64,000 bases of DNA from assembly GCA_017882905.1 (NCBI GenBank), contig JADGOO010000106.1, positions 1 to 64,000 on the forward strand, written 5' to 3'. This DNA is from Acidimicrobiia bacterium. Lineage in GTDB: Bacteria > Actinomycetota > Acidimicrobiia > IMCC26256 > PALSA-610. The position numbers and the translations under genes were made by a program. How positions within the stretch are numbered: the first letter of the stretch is position 1; every line of letters begins with the position of its first letter. Below the pieces are notes generated by a model. That model was not told where the DNA came from, did no database searches, and was given only the letters and a program-made list of their open reading frames with translations. This document shows, piece by piece, positions 9,429 through 18,382 of the stretch.

Positions 9429-10361
9429 GTGGAGACGATCACGCCCGACATCACCGACCTGGCCACCGGATTGTTCTTTCCCGAAGGGCCGGTGTGGCGT
9501 CCCGACGGCACGCTCTACACCACCGAGCTCGGAGGGCGCTGCGTCACGCGCATCGCGCCCGATGGCACGGTCAGTCGGGCGTCCGACAACGGCGGGAGCC
9601 CGAACGGCGCGGCGATCGGCCCCGACGGCGCGCTCTACATCTGCAACTCGGGCGGTTGGTCGTTCCACGAGCTGATGGGGATGCACATCCCGTCGACCGA
9701 GCTTCCTCCGGATCACAGCGGCGGTCGCATCGAGCGTGTCGATCCGGCCACGGGCGACGTGCGCGTGCTCTACACCGAATGCGACGGCCATCCGCTCATC
9801 GGCCCGAACGACCTCGTGTTCGACGCGCAGGGCGGCATCTGGTTCACCGACCACGGCCGCAACCAAGGTCGGGTGCATCACCTCGGTGGCGTGTACTACG
9901 CGCAACCCGACGGCAGCGAGATCCGCGAAGTGCTCTTCCCCGTGGAAGGCCCCAACGGCATCGGGCTCTCGCCCGACGGCACCCGCCTCTACGTGGCGGA
10001 GACGCACACCGGCCGCGTGAAGGCGTGGACCGTGACGGCGCCGGGCGAGCTCGACTCGGGGTCGCCGCTCGGCGGGCCCGGCGGTGAGCTGCTCTGGGGC
10101 TTCGAAGGCAACCAGCTCCTCGACTCGCTCGCGATCGACGCCGAGGGCAACGTGGTCGTGGGCACGCTGGTCACGGGCGGTGTGTCGGTGATCTCGCCCG
10201 GCGGCGTGCTGCTCGAGCAGTGGCTGCTCGGCGACCCAATGGTCACGAACGTGTGCTTTGGTGGTCCGGACCGGCGCACGGCGTTCGCCACCTGCTCGGC
10301 GACCGGCCGGCTCGTCAGCTTCGAGTACGCCCGCCCCGGCCTCGCCCTCAACTTCGAATGA
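9429..10361 (+). CDS. SMP-30/gluconolactonase/LRE family protein
   Basis: ATGLFFPEGPVWRPDGTLYTTEL, PNDLVFDAQGGIWFTDHG, GPNGIGLSPDGTRLYVAET beta-propeller motifs. Confidence 0.88.
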   Translation: METITPDITDLATGLFFPEGPVWRPDGTLYTTELGGRCVTRIAPDGTVSRASDNGGSPNGAAIGPDGALYICNSGGWSFHELMGMHIPSTELPPDHSGGRIERVDPATGDVRVLYTECDGHPLIGPNDLVFDAQGGIWFTDHGRNQGRVHHLGGVYYAQPDGSEIREVLFPVEGPNGIGLSPDGTRLYVAETHTGRVKAWTVTAPGELDSGSPLGGPGGELLWGFEGNQLLDSLAIDAEGNVVVGTLVTGGVSVISPGGVLLEQWLLGDPMVTNVCFGGPDRRTAFATCSATGRLVSFEYARPGLALNFE

Positions 10362-10363
10362 CG

Positions 10364-10404
10364 ATGCGTCGCTGAGCCGTGCCATTTCCGGGTTCCCGAC
10401 GCAT
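10364..10404 (+). terminator. Stem-loop ATGCGTCG ... CGACGCAT downstream of the SMP-30 gene
   Basis: Perfect 8-bp inverted repeat with 25-nt loop, directly after the stop at 10361. Confidence 0.35.
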
Positions 10405-10413
10405 GGGGCTCCG

Positions 10414-10433
10414 ACCTGACGTGTCCGTCAGGT
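10414..10433 (+). promoter_or_regulatory. Candidate operator: perfect inverted repeat ACCTGACG-tgtc-CGTCAGGT overlapping the -35 region of the CoA-transferase promoter
   Basis: 8-bp perfect palindrome arms with 4-nt spacer; TATCGT -10-like box at 10440-10445. Confidence 0.6.
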
Positions 10434-10488
10434 GGCGCGTATCGTGGCCGCGCCGGCCGACGGAGCCGTCGACGTCGAGGAGCGCAAC

Positions 10489-11634
10489 GTGGCCGGACCG
10501 CTGACCGGGATCAAGATCGTGGAGTTGGCCGGCATCGGTCCCGGACCGTTCGCCGCCATGCTGTTGTCCGACCTCGGTGCCGACATCGTGCGCGTCGACC
10601 GCGCCCAGCAGGTGAACCCGGCGCACTTCGGTCGGCCCAACGTCGACGTGATGTTGCGAGGGCGCCGCTCCGTGGGCATCGACCTGAAGCACCCCGAGGG
10701 CCTCGAGACCGCGCTCGCGCTCATCGAAGCGGCCGACGGCCTCATCGAGGGCTTCCGGCCGGGCGTCACCGAGAAGCTCGGCCTCGGCCCCGACGTGTGT
10801 CTCGCTCGCAACCCTCGCCTCGTGTACGGCCGCATGACCGGTTGGGGCCAGGACGGTCCGATGGCCCAAGCCGCCGGCCACGACATCAACTACATCGCCC
10901 TCGCCGGCGCGCTCGCCCACTTCGGCCGCGAGGGCGCCAAGCCCACGCCGCCCATCAACCTGGTCGGCGACTTCGCCGGCGGCGGCATGTTCATGGCGCT
11001 CGGCATCGTGTGTGGCGTGCTCGAAGCCCGCACCTCGGGCAAGGGTCAGGTGCTCGACGTCGCCATGGTCGACGGCACCGCCACGTTGATGTCGATGATC
11101 TGGGGCATCAAGGCGATGGGCGCGTGGTCGGAAGACCAGGGCGTCAACGTGCTCGACACCGGCGCGCCGTTCTACGACACCTACGAGACAGCCGACGGCA
11201 AGTTCATCGCGCTCGGCTCCCTCGAACCGCAGTTCTACGCCGAGCTCCTCACGCGCGTGGGGCTCACCGACACCGGGCTCCCCGCGCAGATGGACCGCGC
11301 CGGCTGGGACGCATGGCGCGAACGCTTCACCACGCTGTTCAAGACCAAGACGCGCGACGAGTGGGACGCGATCCTCGGGGGAACCGACGCCTGCTACGCA
11401 CCGGTGCTGAAGATGAGCGAGGCGCTCGACGACGAGCACATCAAAGCGCGCGGCACGCTCGTGACGCTCGACGGCGTGCCGCAGCCCGCGCCGGCGCCGC
11501 GCTTCTCGCGCACTCCGGGCGCGATCGAGCGCAGCGGTGCCTGGCCGGGCGAGCACACCGACGAAGCGCTCGCCGACTGGGGTGTCAACAAGGAGCGCAT
11601 CGGCGAGCTGCGCGCATCGGGCGCAATCGCGTAG
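10489..11634 (+). CDS. CaiB/BaiF family CoA-transferase (alpha-methylacyl-CoA racemase-like)
   Basis: GPLTGIKIVELAGIGPGPFAAMLLSDLGADIVRVDR; whole protein CoA-transferase family III-like; GTG at 10489 preceded by GAGG, ORF extends to 10432. Confidence 0.9.
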   Translation: MAGPLTGIKIVELAGIGPGPFAAMLLSDLGADIVRVDRAQQVNPAHFGRPNVDVMLRGRRSVGIDLKHPEGLETALALIEAADGLIEGFRPGVTEKLGLGPDVCLARNPRLVYGRMTGWGQDGPMAQAAGHDINYIALAGALAHFGREGAKPTPPINLVGDFAGGGMFMALGIVCGVLEARTSGKGQVLDVAMVDGTATLMSMIWGIKAMGAWSEDQGVNVLDTGAPFYDTYETADGKFIALGSLEPQFYAELLTRVGLTDTGLPAQMDRAGWDAWRERFTTLFKTKTRDEWDAILGGTDACYAPVLKMSEALDDEHIKARGTLVTLDGVPQPAPAPRFSRTPGAIERSGAWPGEHTDEALADWGVNKERIGELRASGAIA

Positions 11635-11643
11635 CCGCCTGCT

Positions 11644-13047
11644 TCAGGCGGCGGCGAGCGCGCGCGCCACGCGTGCGTCGCGCGCAACCGCGACGCGCAC
11701 GGCACGTCCCGGGCACTCCACGACGACACGCCCGCCTGCCGCGGCGATGCGCGGCGCGGCTCGCCTGCTCCAGAGTCGGATCGACGAGCACAACGGAACC
11801 GATGCATCCGATCGGCTCATGAGCACGAGGGCGACGGCCGCGGCTCCGCTCGCGTCGTGCCATTGGTGCACCGTGCCGCCCGCCCACGCGCCGGCTCGTT
11901 CCGTGGCATGGTCGAGTGCCACCGACTCGTTGTCGCCCGGCGCTTCGAACAAGCCAACGAGCGCGGCGGCACCGAACGTTCCCTGGCGAACGAGGCGCCA
12001 TCCGGGCCCGGGATCGCCGGCCATCGGCGCGGTGCCGCCAGCCGCGGCGAAGCCGAGTGCTGCCGCGGTGCTGCGGGGTGGATCGAGCTCGAGCGCGTCG
12101 ATCGCGGCGCGGCCGGGCCGGCCGTGGCCGAGCGTGCACAACCGTTCGAGGCCCGCAGTGGCGCCGAACAGCGCGGCGCGCGCCAGGTAGTGCGGCAACG
12201 GGCTCGGGACGGGGCCGCTCGCCGCGCTCGCGGCGTCGGGTTCGATCGCTTCGAGCGCGAAGCGGCTCATCAACAACGTCGTCGGCCCGTCGGCCGCGGT
12301 CCGCGCCGCACGCGCGCCGTCATCGACGACGAGCGATGGTGCACGAGCGGGCAGCCCGTGGCCGTGCTGCGCGGCGAGCAGCCGCACGAGCGCGCCCGCA
12401 AGCGCGATCAGCGAGTCGGGGGCGAGGGGCCGGTCGACGTCGTCGGCTGAGACGAACACGGTGTTGCTCGCGGGCTCGGCGTCGGCGAGCAACCGAGCTT
12501 GGGCGAGCTCGACGGCGCCGTACACGAGATCGGTGCCGGGGGCGACGGCTCCGAGCGCGGCGAGCACTTCCTCGTCGAGCCGCGCGGTCCCGGCGTCGAC
12601 TGCGGCTCGAGCGAGCTGCGCAGTGCGAGCGCGGTACGCAGATCTCGTGAGCGCGACGACGCGCGGGACGGCGACGAACGGTTCGCCTCTGGCGGCGGCG
12701 ACCCATGACACGACGGCGGCGATCTGGGTGTTCTGGTGCGCCGACTCGGAGATCAAGGTCGATTGCCGTGTGGCGGCGCGTGCGGCGCGATCAGGATCGT
12801 CGCCGATGCATGCGCCGAGGCCGATCGGGTCGCGGCCCGCCACGAGTGTGATCAGGCCGTCGCGCGTCGCCACACGGGCCGGGTCATCGAGCGCAGTACC
12901 ACTGGTGGGGGTTGGCGCGGGTGGGCGCGGTGCGACCCGGCGCGGCGGTGCCGCGCACGCGCTCGACCCGAGCGCGAACGCGGCCGTGGCGATCAGTGCG
13001 GCGGCGAAGCGGGAGCGGGGGTGGTGAGGGTGGTCACGCCATGTCAT
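11644..13047 (-). CDS. Putative lipoprotein of unknown function
   Basis: N-terminal signal with lipobox-like SSACAAPP; overlaps the purK stop by 4 bp (tcat); no family recognised. Confidence 0.65.
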   Translation of the reverse strand: MTWRDHPHHPRSRFAAALIATAAFALGSSACAAPPRRVAPRPPAPTPTSGTALDDPARVATRDGLITLVAGRDPIGLGACIGDDPDRAARAATRQSTLISESAHQNTQIAAVVSWVAAARGEPFVAVPRVVALTRSAYRARTAQLARAAVDAGTARLDEEVLAALGAVAPGTDLVYGAVELAQARLLADAEPASNTVFVSADDVDRPLAPDSLIALAGALVRLLAAQHGHGLPARAPSLVVDDGARAARTAADGPTTLLMSRFALEAIEPDAASAASGPVPSPLPHYLARAALFGATAGLERLCTLGHGRPGRAAIDALELDPPRSTAAALGFAAAGGTAPMAGDPGPGWRLVRQGTFGAAALVGLFEAPGDNESVALDHATERAGAWAGGTVHQWHDASGAAAVALVLMSRSDASVPLCSSIRLWSRRAAPRIAAAGGRVVVECPGRAVRVAVARDARVARALAAA

Positions 13048-14156
13048 CCATCGTCCTCGGTCGCGGCGAGCACACGCGCGAGCGTCTGCTCGCGTGCGTC
13101 GTCGTCGACGGCCGTGATGGTGATGTGTCCGACCTTGCGGCCGCGGCGCGCCGACTTCCCGTAGCTGTGGAAGTGGGCGCCGGGGATGGCGCTGATCGCC
13201 GCCGGATCGGGGAGCCGGCCGATGCAGTTGACCATCGCGGACCACCCACGAGGGTCGGTCGCGCCGAGCGGCCAGCCGAGCCCGGCTCGCAGGTGCGCCT
13301 CGAACTGGCTCACCATGGCCCCTTCGATCGTCCAGTGGCCGGAGTTGTGGACGCGGGGCGCAAACTCGTTGGCGAGGAGCTCATTGCCAACTTGAAACAA
13401 CTCTACGCAAACTGTGCCTATGTAGCAAGTTTCGTCGAGCAGCGCGGTGACGAGCCGGGACGCCGCTTCGGCCACGCCGGGCGCGACGTCGGCCACGGGC
13501 GCCCGTGAGACCCGCAGGATCCCGCCGCGGTGCTCGTTGTGCACGAGGGGCCAGGTCACGGTCGTGCCGTCACGACCCCGGCACGCCAGCACCGACAGCT
13601 CCCGGTCGAAATCGACGACGCCTTCGACGAGCACCGGAACACCGCCGAGCGCGGCCCACGCCGCGTCGAGCTCTCGGGGCGAATCGACCCGCACCTGACC
13701 CTTGCCGTCGTAGCCACCGCGCCGGGTCTTGATGATCGCGGGGCAGCCCACGATGCGCAGCGCGGCGTCGAGCGCGGCGCGTTCCTCGGCCGGAGCGAAC
13801 AGTGCCGTGGCGATGTCGAGCGACGCGAAGAGCTGCTTTTCGACGAGGCGGTCCTGGCTGGCGCGCAGGGCCTGCGTGCTCGGGTACACGTCGTGACCGT
13901 TGGCCACGAGGTGCTCGACCGATGAGGCGCGCACGCCCTCCCACTCGTAGGTGACGGCGTCGGTGTCTCGGGCCAGTGCGTCGAGTGCGTCCTTGTCGTC
14001 GAGCGCGCCCACGACCAGCTCGCCGAAGGCCGCTGCGCCCGCGTCCGGCGACGGGTCGAGGAAGCGGAACCGCAGCCCGAGCGGGGCACCCGTCCAGCCG
14101 AGCATGCGGCCGAGCTGGCCGCCGCCGATCACGCCTATCAGCGGTGCCGCGGCCAT
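13044..14156 (-). CDS. purK: 5-(carboxyamino)imidazole ribonucleotide synthase
   Basis: IGVIGGGQLGRMLG, KTRRGGYDGKGQVRV, ATP-grasp, NEFAPRVHNSGHWT. Confidence 0.95.
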   Translation of the reverse strand: MAAAPLIGVIGGGQLGRMLGWTGAPLGLRFRFLDPSPDAGAAAFGELVVGALDDKDALDALARDTDAVTYEWEGVRASSVEHLVANGHDVYPSTQALRASQDRLVEKQLFASLDIATALFAPAEERAALDAALRIVGCPAIIKTRRGGYDGKGQVRVDSPRELDAAWAALGGVPVLVEGVVDFDRELSVLACRGRDGTTVTWPLVHNEHRGGILRVSRAPVADVAPGVAEAASRLVTALLDETCYIGTVCVELFQVGNELLANEFAPRVHNSGHWTIEGAMVSQFEAHLRAGLGWPLGATDPRGWSAMVNCIGRLPDPAAISAIPGAHFHSYGKSARRGRKVGHITITAVDDDAREQTLARVLAATEDDG

Positions 14157-14168
14157 CGCCGCGGCACG

Positions 14169-15260
14169 CTAACCGAGCGGCCGATCCCTGCCCGCCACCG
14201 CCCGCAACGGAGCCGCCGCGAAGCCAGGGCCGTCGGGGTCGGCCAGCGCCTGGTCGTCGTGGGCGCGGCGCAAGGCGGCGATCTTGTCGAGCGGACGCTG
14301 CAGCGCACGGGCCCGCGTCGATTGGAGCTCGTCGAGGTCTCGCTGGGCGGTGCCGAGCGAACGCGACAGCTTGTCGAGCTTGTCACCACACTTGGCCCAT
14401 TGCTGCTCGAACTCGCCGAGCAGCCCGAGGATCTCGCCTGCCGTGCGCTCCAAGCGGAAGTGGTCGATCGCCTGGCGGATCACGCGCAAGATGGCGAACA
14501 ACGTGAGGGGCGAGCACACGACGATGCCCCGGGCCAGTGCCTCGTCGAGCAGCGCCGGATCCTGTTCCTGCACGAACGCGTAGAGACCTTCGTTCGGGAT
14601 GAAGAGGAGCAGGCACTCCACGGTTCCCGCCCGATCGTCGGCGTAGCCGCGGGTCGTGAGCTCGGCGATGCGGCCGCGCACATCGCGCAGGAACGCGCGG
14701 CGGCGCTGTTCGCGCTCGACATCGCTCGGCGCTTCGAGAAAGCGCACGTAGTTGTCGAGCGGGAACTTCACGTCCATGTGCATCACGAGATCGTTGGGCA
14801 TGAGGAACGTGAAGTCGGGGATGGATCCGTTGGCGATGGCCTTCTGCTTGCGGTAGTTGATGCCTTCGACGAAGCCGGCGACGCGCAGCACGTCGTCGGC
14901 CATGCGCTCACCCCACTGCCCGCGCGCCTTCGCGCTGGCCAGCGCGTCGTGCAATTGCTGGGTGGTGTGCGATAGCGAGCGCATCGTGGTGGCCAGCGCG
15001 CCGAGCTGCTCGCGTTGATGGCCATCGACCTCGCGCACCGTGCGCTCGAACTCGCCGAGGCGGCGCGCGACGTTGCGCAGCTGCTCGTCGATGACGGCCT
15101 GCGCCGCGCCGAGATCACCGCCGCCCGCGCCGCGCTCGGCGCGCAGCTCGCGACGAAGGTCTCGTTCGATCGCGCGCACCCCTCCGAGCACCAGCACGCC
15201 GATGGCCACGAGGCCGCCGACCGCGAGCGCCACGAGCGCGAGCACCAGCAGGATGTTCAT
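14169..15260 (-). CDS. rmuC: DNA recombination protein RmuC
   Basis: N-terminal TM, coiled coil, RGQWGERMADDVLRVAGFVEGINY, PDFTFLMPNDLVMHMDVKFPLDNY. Confidence 0.92.
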   Translation of the reverse strand: MNILLVLALVALAVGGLVAIGVLVLGGVRAIERDLRRELRAERGAGGGDLGAAQAVIDEQLRNVARRLGEFERTVREVDGHQREQLGALATTMRSLSHTTQQLHDALASAKARGQWGERMADDVLRVAGFVEGINYRKQKAIANGSIPDFTFLMPNDLVMHMDVKFPLDNYVRFLEAPSDVEREQRRRAFLRDVRGRIAELTTRGYADDRAGTVECLLLFIPNEGLYAFVQEQDPALLDEALARGIVVCSPLTLFAILRVIRQAIDHFRLERTAGEILGLLGEFEQQWAKCGDKLDKLSRSLGTAQRDLDELQSTRARALQRPLDKIAALRRAHDDQALADPDGPGFAAAPLRAVAGRDRPLG

Positions 15261-15318
15261 GCGGGCAGCGTGTCACGGGGGTGTGACACGCCGATGGGGC
15301 GCCACGGACGGTGGCGGC

Positions 15319-15855
15319 TCAGGAGCTCGTCATCAGCTGCGGGATCGCCTCGTCGCCCAAGATGTCGGCCACGATGCTGAACAGCTGGCCTCGTCGCGCG
15401 TCGTCGTACCGGGCGATCGCGGCGTCGAGCGTGAGCACCCCGGCGCGGGGGAGCGCTGAGGTCGTGTAGTTGCCGACGGCATCGGTGACCGACTTGATCG
15501 AGTGGTAGCGCCGGTTCGGGTCGAGTGCGAGCACGACGAGGCGGCGGCCGGCCCCTTCGAGATCGTTCGCGGTGGCGAGCTGGCTGGCGAGATTCCCGCC
15601 GGCGCCCCAACGGCGCAACGCTGCCTCCGCGGCCCGGCTCGGGTCGCGCAGTGGGCCCGCGGCGACGATCTGGCGATCGAGCGCGGTGAGCGCGCCGACG
15701 CGCGAGCGCATGTTCGCCTGGAGCGCCGTCCAGTCGTGCGCGACCACGGCCCGCCGGTCGTCGAGGCGCGGACGCGTGGTGAGGAACAGCACTGCTCCAC
15801 CGGCCACGAGCGCCAGGATCGCGAGCAGGAGCAGTCGACGCAGCCGGCGCAGCAT
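15319..15855 (-). CDS. Conserved hypothetical membrane-anchored protein (178 aa)
   Basis: N-terminal TM (LRRLLLLAILALVAGGAVLFL); helical remainder; no family assigned. Confidence 0.6.
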   Translation of the reverse strand: MLRRLRRLLLLAILALVAGGAVLFLTTRPRLDDRRAVVAHDWTALQANMRSRVGALTALDRQIVAAGPLRDPSRAAEAALRRWGAGGNLASQLATANDLEGAGRRLVVLALDPNRRYHSIKSVTDAVGNYTTSALPRAGVLTLDAAIARYDDARRGQLFSIVADILGDEAIPQLMTSS

Positions 15856-15973
15856 TCGGCGCTGCACCGTAGCGGGCCCGTCGCGCGCCACCGTGGTTGG
15901 GCGCCCGATGTTGTGTTGACCGGCGACTCCGCCGTCGGGCGGCCCTGTCGCACGTCGCTGATACCGTCGTCGC

Positions 15974-16468
15974 ATGGCCCGTTCCCGGGCCGGGCTCGCA
16001 GTGACCGCTGCCTTGCTCGCGGGAGCGGTCGCCGCGGGCTGGTGGTCGGGAGCGTCGAGCTCGGCGGCATTCGCAGCGCGCGTCACGCGCGTGATCGACG
16101 GCGACACGATCCTCGTCGCGCTCGCTGGTGGGCGCGTCGAGACCGTGCGAATCCTCGGCGTCGACACCCCCGAGACGAAGAAGCCCAACACGCCCGTGCA
16201 GTGCTATGGGCCGGAGGCGTCGGCGTACACGAAGGAACGGCTCACCGGCCGCGCGGTCGTGCTCGAGCTCGACACCGAGCCACGCGACATCTACGGCCGC
16301 CTCCTCGCCTACGTGGTCGTCGACGGTCGCCGCTTCGACGACGAGCTGCTGCGCTTCGGATACGCGCGGCTGCTCGTGATCTCCCCCAACGACGCGTACT
16401 CCCGTGCGATGCTGACCGCCGAGACCGAAGCGCGCCGCGCCGATCGTGGGCTGTGGGGTGCGTGTTGA
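15974..16468 (+). CDS. Thermonuclease (SNase) family protein, secreted
   Basis: Signal-like N-terminus; VTRVIDGDTILV, RILGVDTPETKKP, DIYGRLLAYV motifs; TACCGT box 6 nt before ATG. Confidence 0.9.
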   Translation: MARSRAGLAVTAALLAGAVAAGWWSGASSSAAFAARVTRVIDGDTILVALAGGRVETVRILGVDTPETKKPNTPVQCYGPEASAYTKERLTGRAVVLELDTEPRDIYGRLLAYVVVDGRRFDDELLRFGYARLLVISPNDAYSRAMLTAETEARRADRGLWGAC

Positions 16469-16477
16469 GGAGGCACA

Positions 16478-17014
16478 GTGGACATTGCGGTGGTGCGGCG
16501 CTGGCTCGACCGGCTCGCGATCGTCGTGGTCATCGCTGCAATGGTCGGGTGGCTGCCGCTGCTCATCGACGTGCTCGTCAAGGGCAACGGGACGGGTTCC
16601 GGCACGAGCGACTTCTGGACCCGGATCTACGTCGTGACGTACCGCGGTGGGTTTCAGCCGGGCGGCTTCCTCCTCGTCGCGGTGGTCGTTGCGGTCGGCG
16701 TCCGGGCCGGTGCGCCGCCGCGTCGCGTCGACCCACTCCTGTGGCTCACCGCGGCGGCATCGGTCGTTGTCGGCGTCACGGAATGGCTCGGTGTGATCGG
16801 CGCGTTCAATGCAGCCTTCGTCACCTCGTTCAATGACAAGCTGGTCGCCGGTTCGGTGACCGCCGGAGAAGCGATCGTGGTGACCGCGGTCGGTGCCGTG
16901 GCACTGCTCGTGCTTCGCGGCAGTGGTCGTGACGATCCTGCGGGGCGCGTCGGGCGCGTTGCGTGGGATCGACCGCCGGGCCCACCGATCGCCGAGATGC
17001 AAGATCACGACTAG
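16478..17014 (+). CDS. Hypothetical membrane protein
   Basis: Four or so predicted TM segments, good codon structure, follows the SNase gene. Confidence 0.6.
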   Translation: MDIAVVRRWLDRLAIVVVIAAMVGWLPLLIDVLVKGNGTGSGTSDFWTRIYVVTYRGGFQPGGFLLVAVVVAVGVRAGAPPRRVDPLLWLTAAASVVVGVTEWLGVIGAFNAAFVTSFNDKLVAGSVTAGEAIVVTAVGAVALLVLRGSGRDDPAGRVGRVAWDRPPGPPIAEMQDHD

Positions 17015-18372
17015 GTCATCGTGGCAAGGATCTCGTCGACGATGTCGAGCGTCGTCTCCGGGTGCAAGAACGCGAGCCGGGCGACGGTCTCGCCCTTCCA
17101 CTTGGTCGGGGTGACGAACGCGATCTGTGCAGCGAGGAGCTCGTGCGACCAACGGTCGTAATCGGCCGGCGTCCACCCGGGCCGGCGAAACAGCACGATC
17201 GACAGCTCGGGTTCGCGCACGAGCTCGAGCGTGGGATGCGCCTCGATACGTGCGGCGGCCGCACGCGCGACATCGAGCACCACCTCGATCGCATCGCGAT
17301 ATGCACCCCAACCGTGGACCGCCAGCGAGAACCACAACGGCAATCCGCGCGCCCGCCGGGTGAGGTGGTAGGCGTAATCGGTGGGATTCCACTCCGTCTC
17401 GCTCGTGTGGATCACGTCGAGGTACGACGCGTCCTGCGTGTGCACGCGGCGGGCCAGCTCGGGCTCCCGATACACGAGTGCGGCGCAGTCGAAGGGCGCG
17501 AACAGCCACTTGTGCGGATCGACCACGAAGCTGTCGACGAGCTCGATCCCGGCGAGGCGGTCCCGGGCCGACGGCGCGAGCAACGCGGCACCGCCGTAGG
17601 CGCAATCGGCGTGAAACCAGATGCCCCGATCGCGCGCGACGGCACCGACACCAGCGAGATCGTCCACGATGCCGGCGTTCGTGGTACCGCCCGTGGCCAC
17701 GATCGCGCAGATCGATTCCGCCTGCCCCTCGGCGCTCAACGCGGTGGCCACGGCGTCGCCGGTGAGGTGATCGTCGCTGCGCGTCGGCACCACCAGCAGG
17801 TCGACATCGATGATCCGCGCGGTGCTGGCGATCGAGGAATGGGCCTGCTCGCTCACCGCGAGCTGCCAACGGTGCGGCCCGCCCGCGCCGGCGCGCTGAC
17901 GCGCCGTGTCGCGCGCGACGACCAGCGCGGAGAGGTTCGCGGCCGAGCCACCCGACACGAAGCAACCACCCGCGCTCTGCGGCAGCCCCGCCAACCGAGC
18001 GAGGAAGCGCAGCACCTGGTTCTCCGCGTGCACCGCACCGGCCGCTTCGAGCCAGGAGATGCCCGACAGCGACGAGCAGGAGACGACCATGTCGAACAGC
18101 AGCGACGCCTTCGTGGGCGCAGTGGGGATGAAGGCGAGGAATCGTGGGCTGTCGCACGAGATCACCGCCGGTGCGAGCGCCTCGGCGAACAGCGTCAGCA
18201 CGTGGTCGGCATCGTTGCCGAGCTCGTTGATGATCGAGTCGGGAACCCGCGCCGCAAGCTCGGTGGGCGCGAGACCGCGGTCGAGCGGGACCGGATCGAG
18301 GCGCAGCCGCTCGTAGGTGTAGTCGAGGACCTGTTGGGCCATCGCCGCTGTGGCCGCGTCGAACCGATGCAT
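17011..18372 (-). CDS. Pyridoxal-dependent group II decarboxylase family protein
   Basis: GGSAANLSALVVAR, HADCAYGG, DSFVVDPHKWLFAPFDC PLP-Lys motif; ATG at 18372 with TAGCGT box 7 nt upstream. Confidence 0.9.
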   Translation of the reverse strand: MHRFDAATAAMAQQVLDYTYERLRLDPVPLDRGLAPTELAARVPDSIINELGNDADHVLTLFAEALAPAVISCDSPRFLAFIPTAPTKASLLFDMVVSCSSLSGISWLEAAGAVHAENQVLRFLARLAGLPQSAGGCFVSGGSAANLSALVVARDTARQRAGAGGPHRWQLAVSEQAHSSIASTARIIDVDLLVVPTRSDDHLTGDAVATALSAEGQAESICAIVATGGTTNAGIVDDLAGVGAVARDRGIWFHADCAYGGAALLAPSARDRLAGIELVDSFVVDPHKWLFAPFDCAALVYREPELARRVHTQDASYLDVIHTSETEWNPTDYAYHLTRRARGLPLWFSLAVHGWGAYRDAIEVVLDVARAAAARIEAHPTLELVREPELSIVLFRRPGWTPADYDRWSHELLAAQIAFVTPTKWKGETVARLAFLHPETTLDIVDEILATMT

Positions 18373-18382
18373 CGGGCCGACG

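Noticed and set aside
7829-9511. 560-aa antisense ORF over the MptB-like gene
   Set aside because: Low-complexity Arg/His/Glu-rich translation, antisense to a credible membrane enzyme.
15257-18157. 966-aa - strand ORF spanning several genes
   Set aside because: Crosses SNase, the membrane protein and part of the decarboxylase in a non-coding frame; Arg-rich with no domains.
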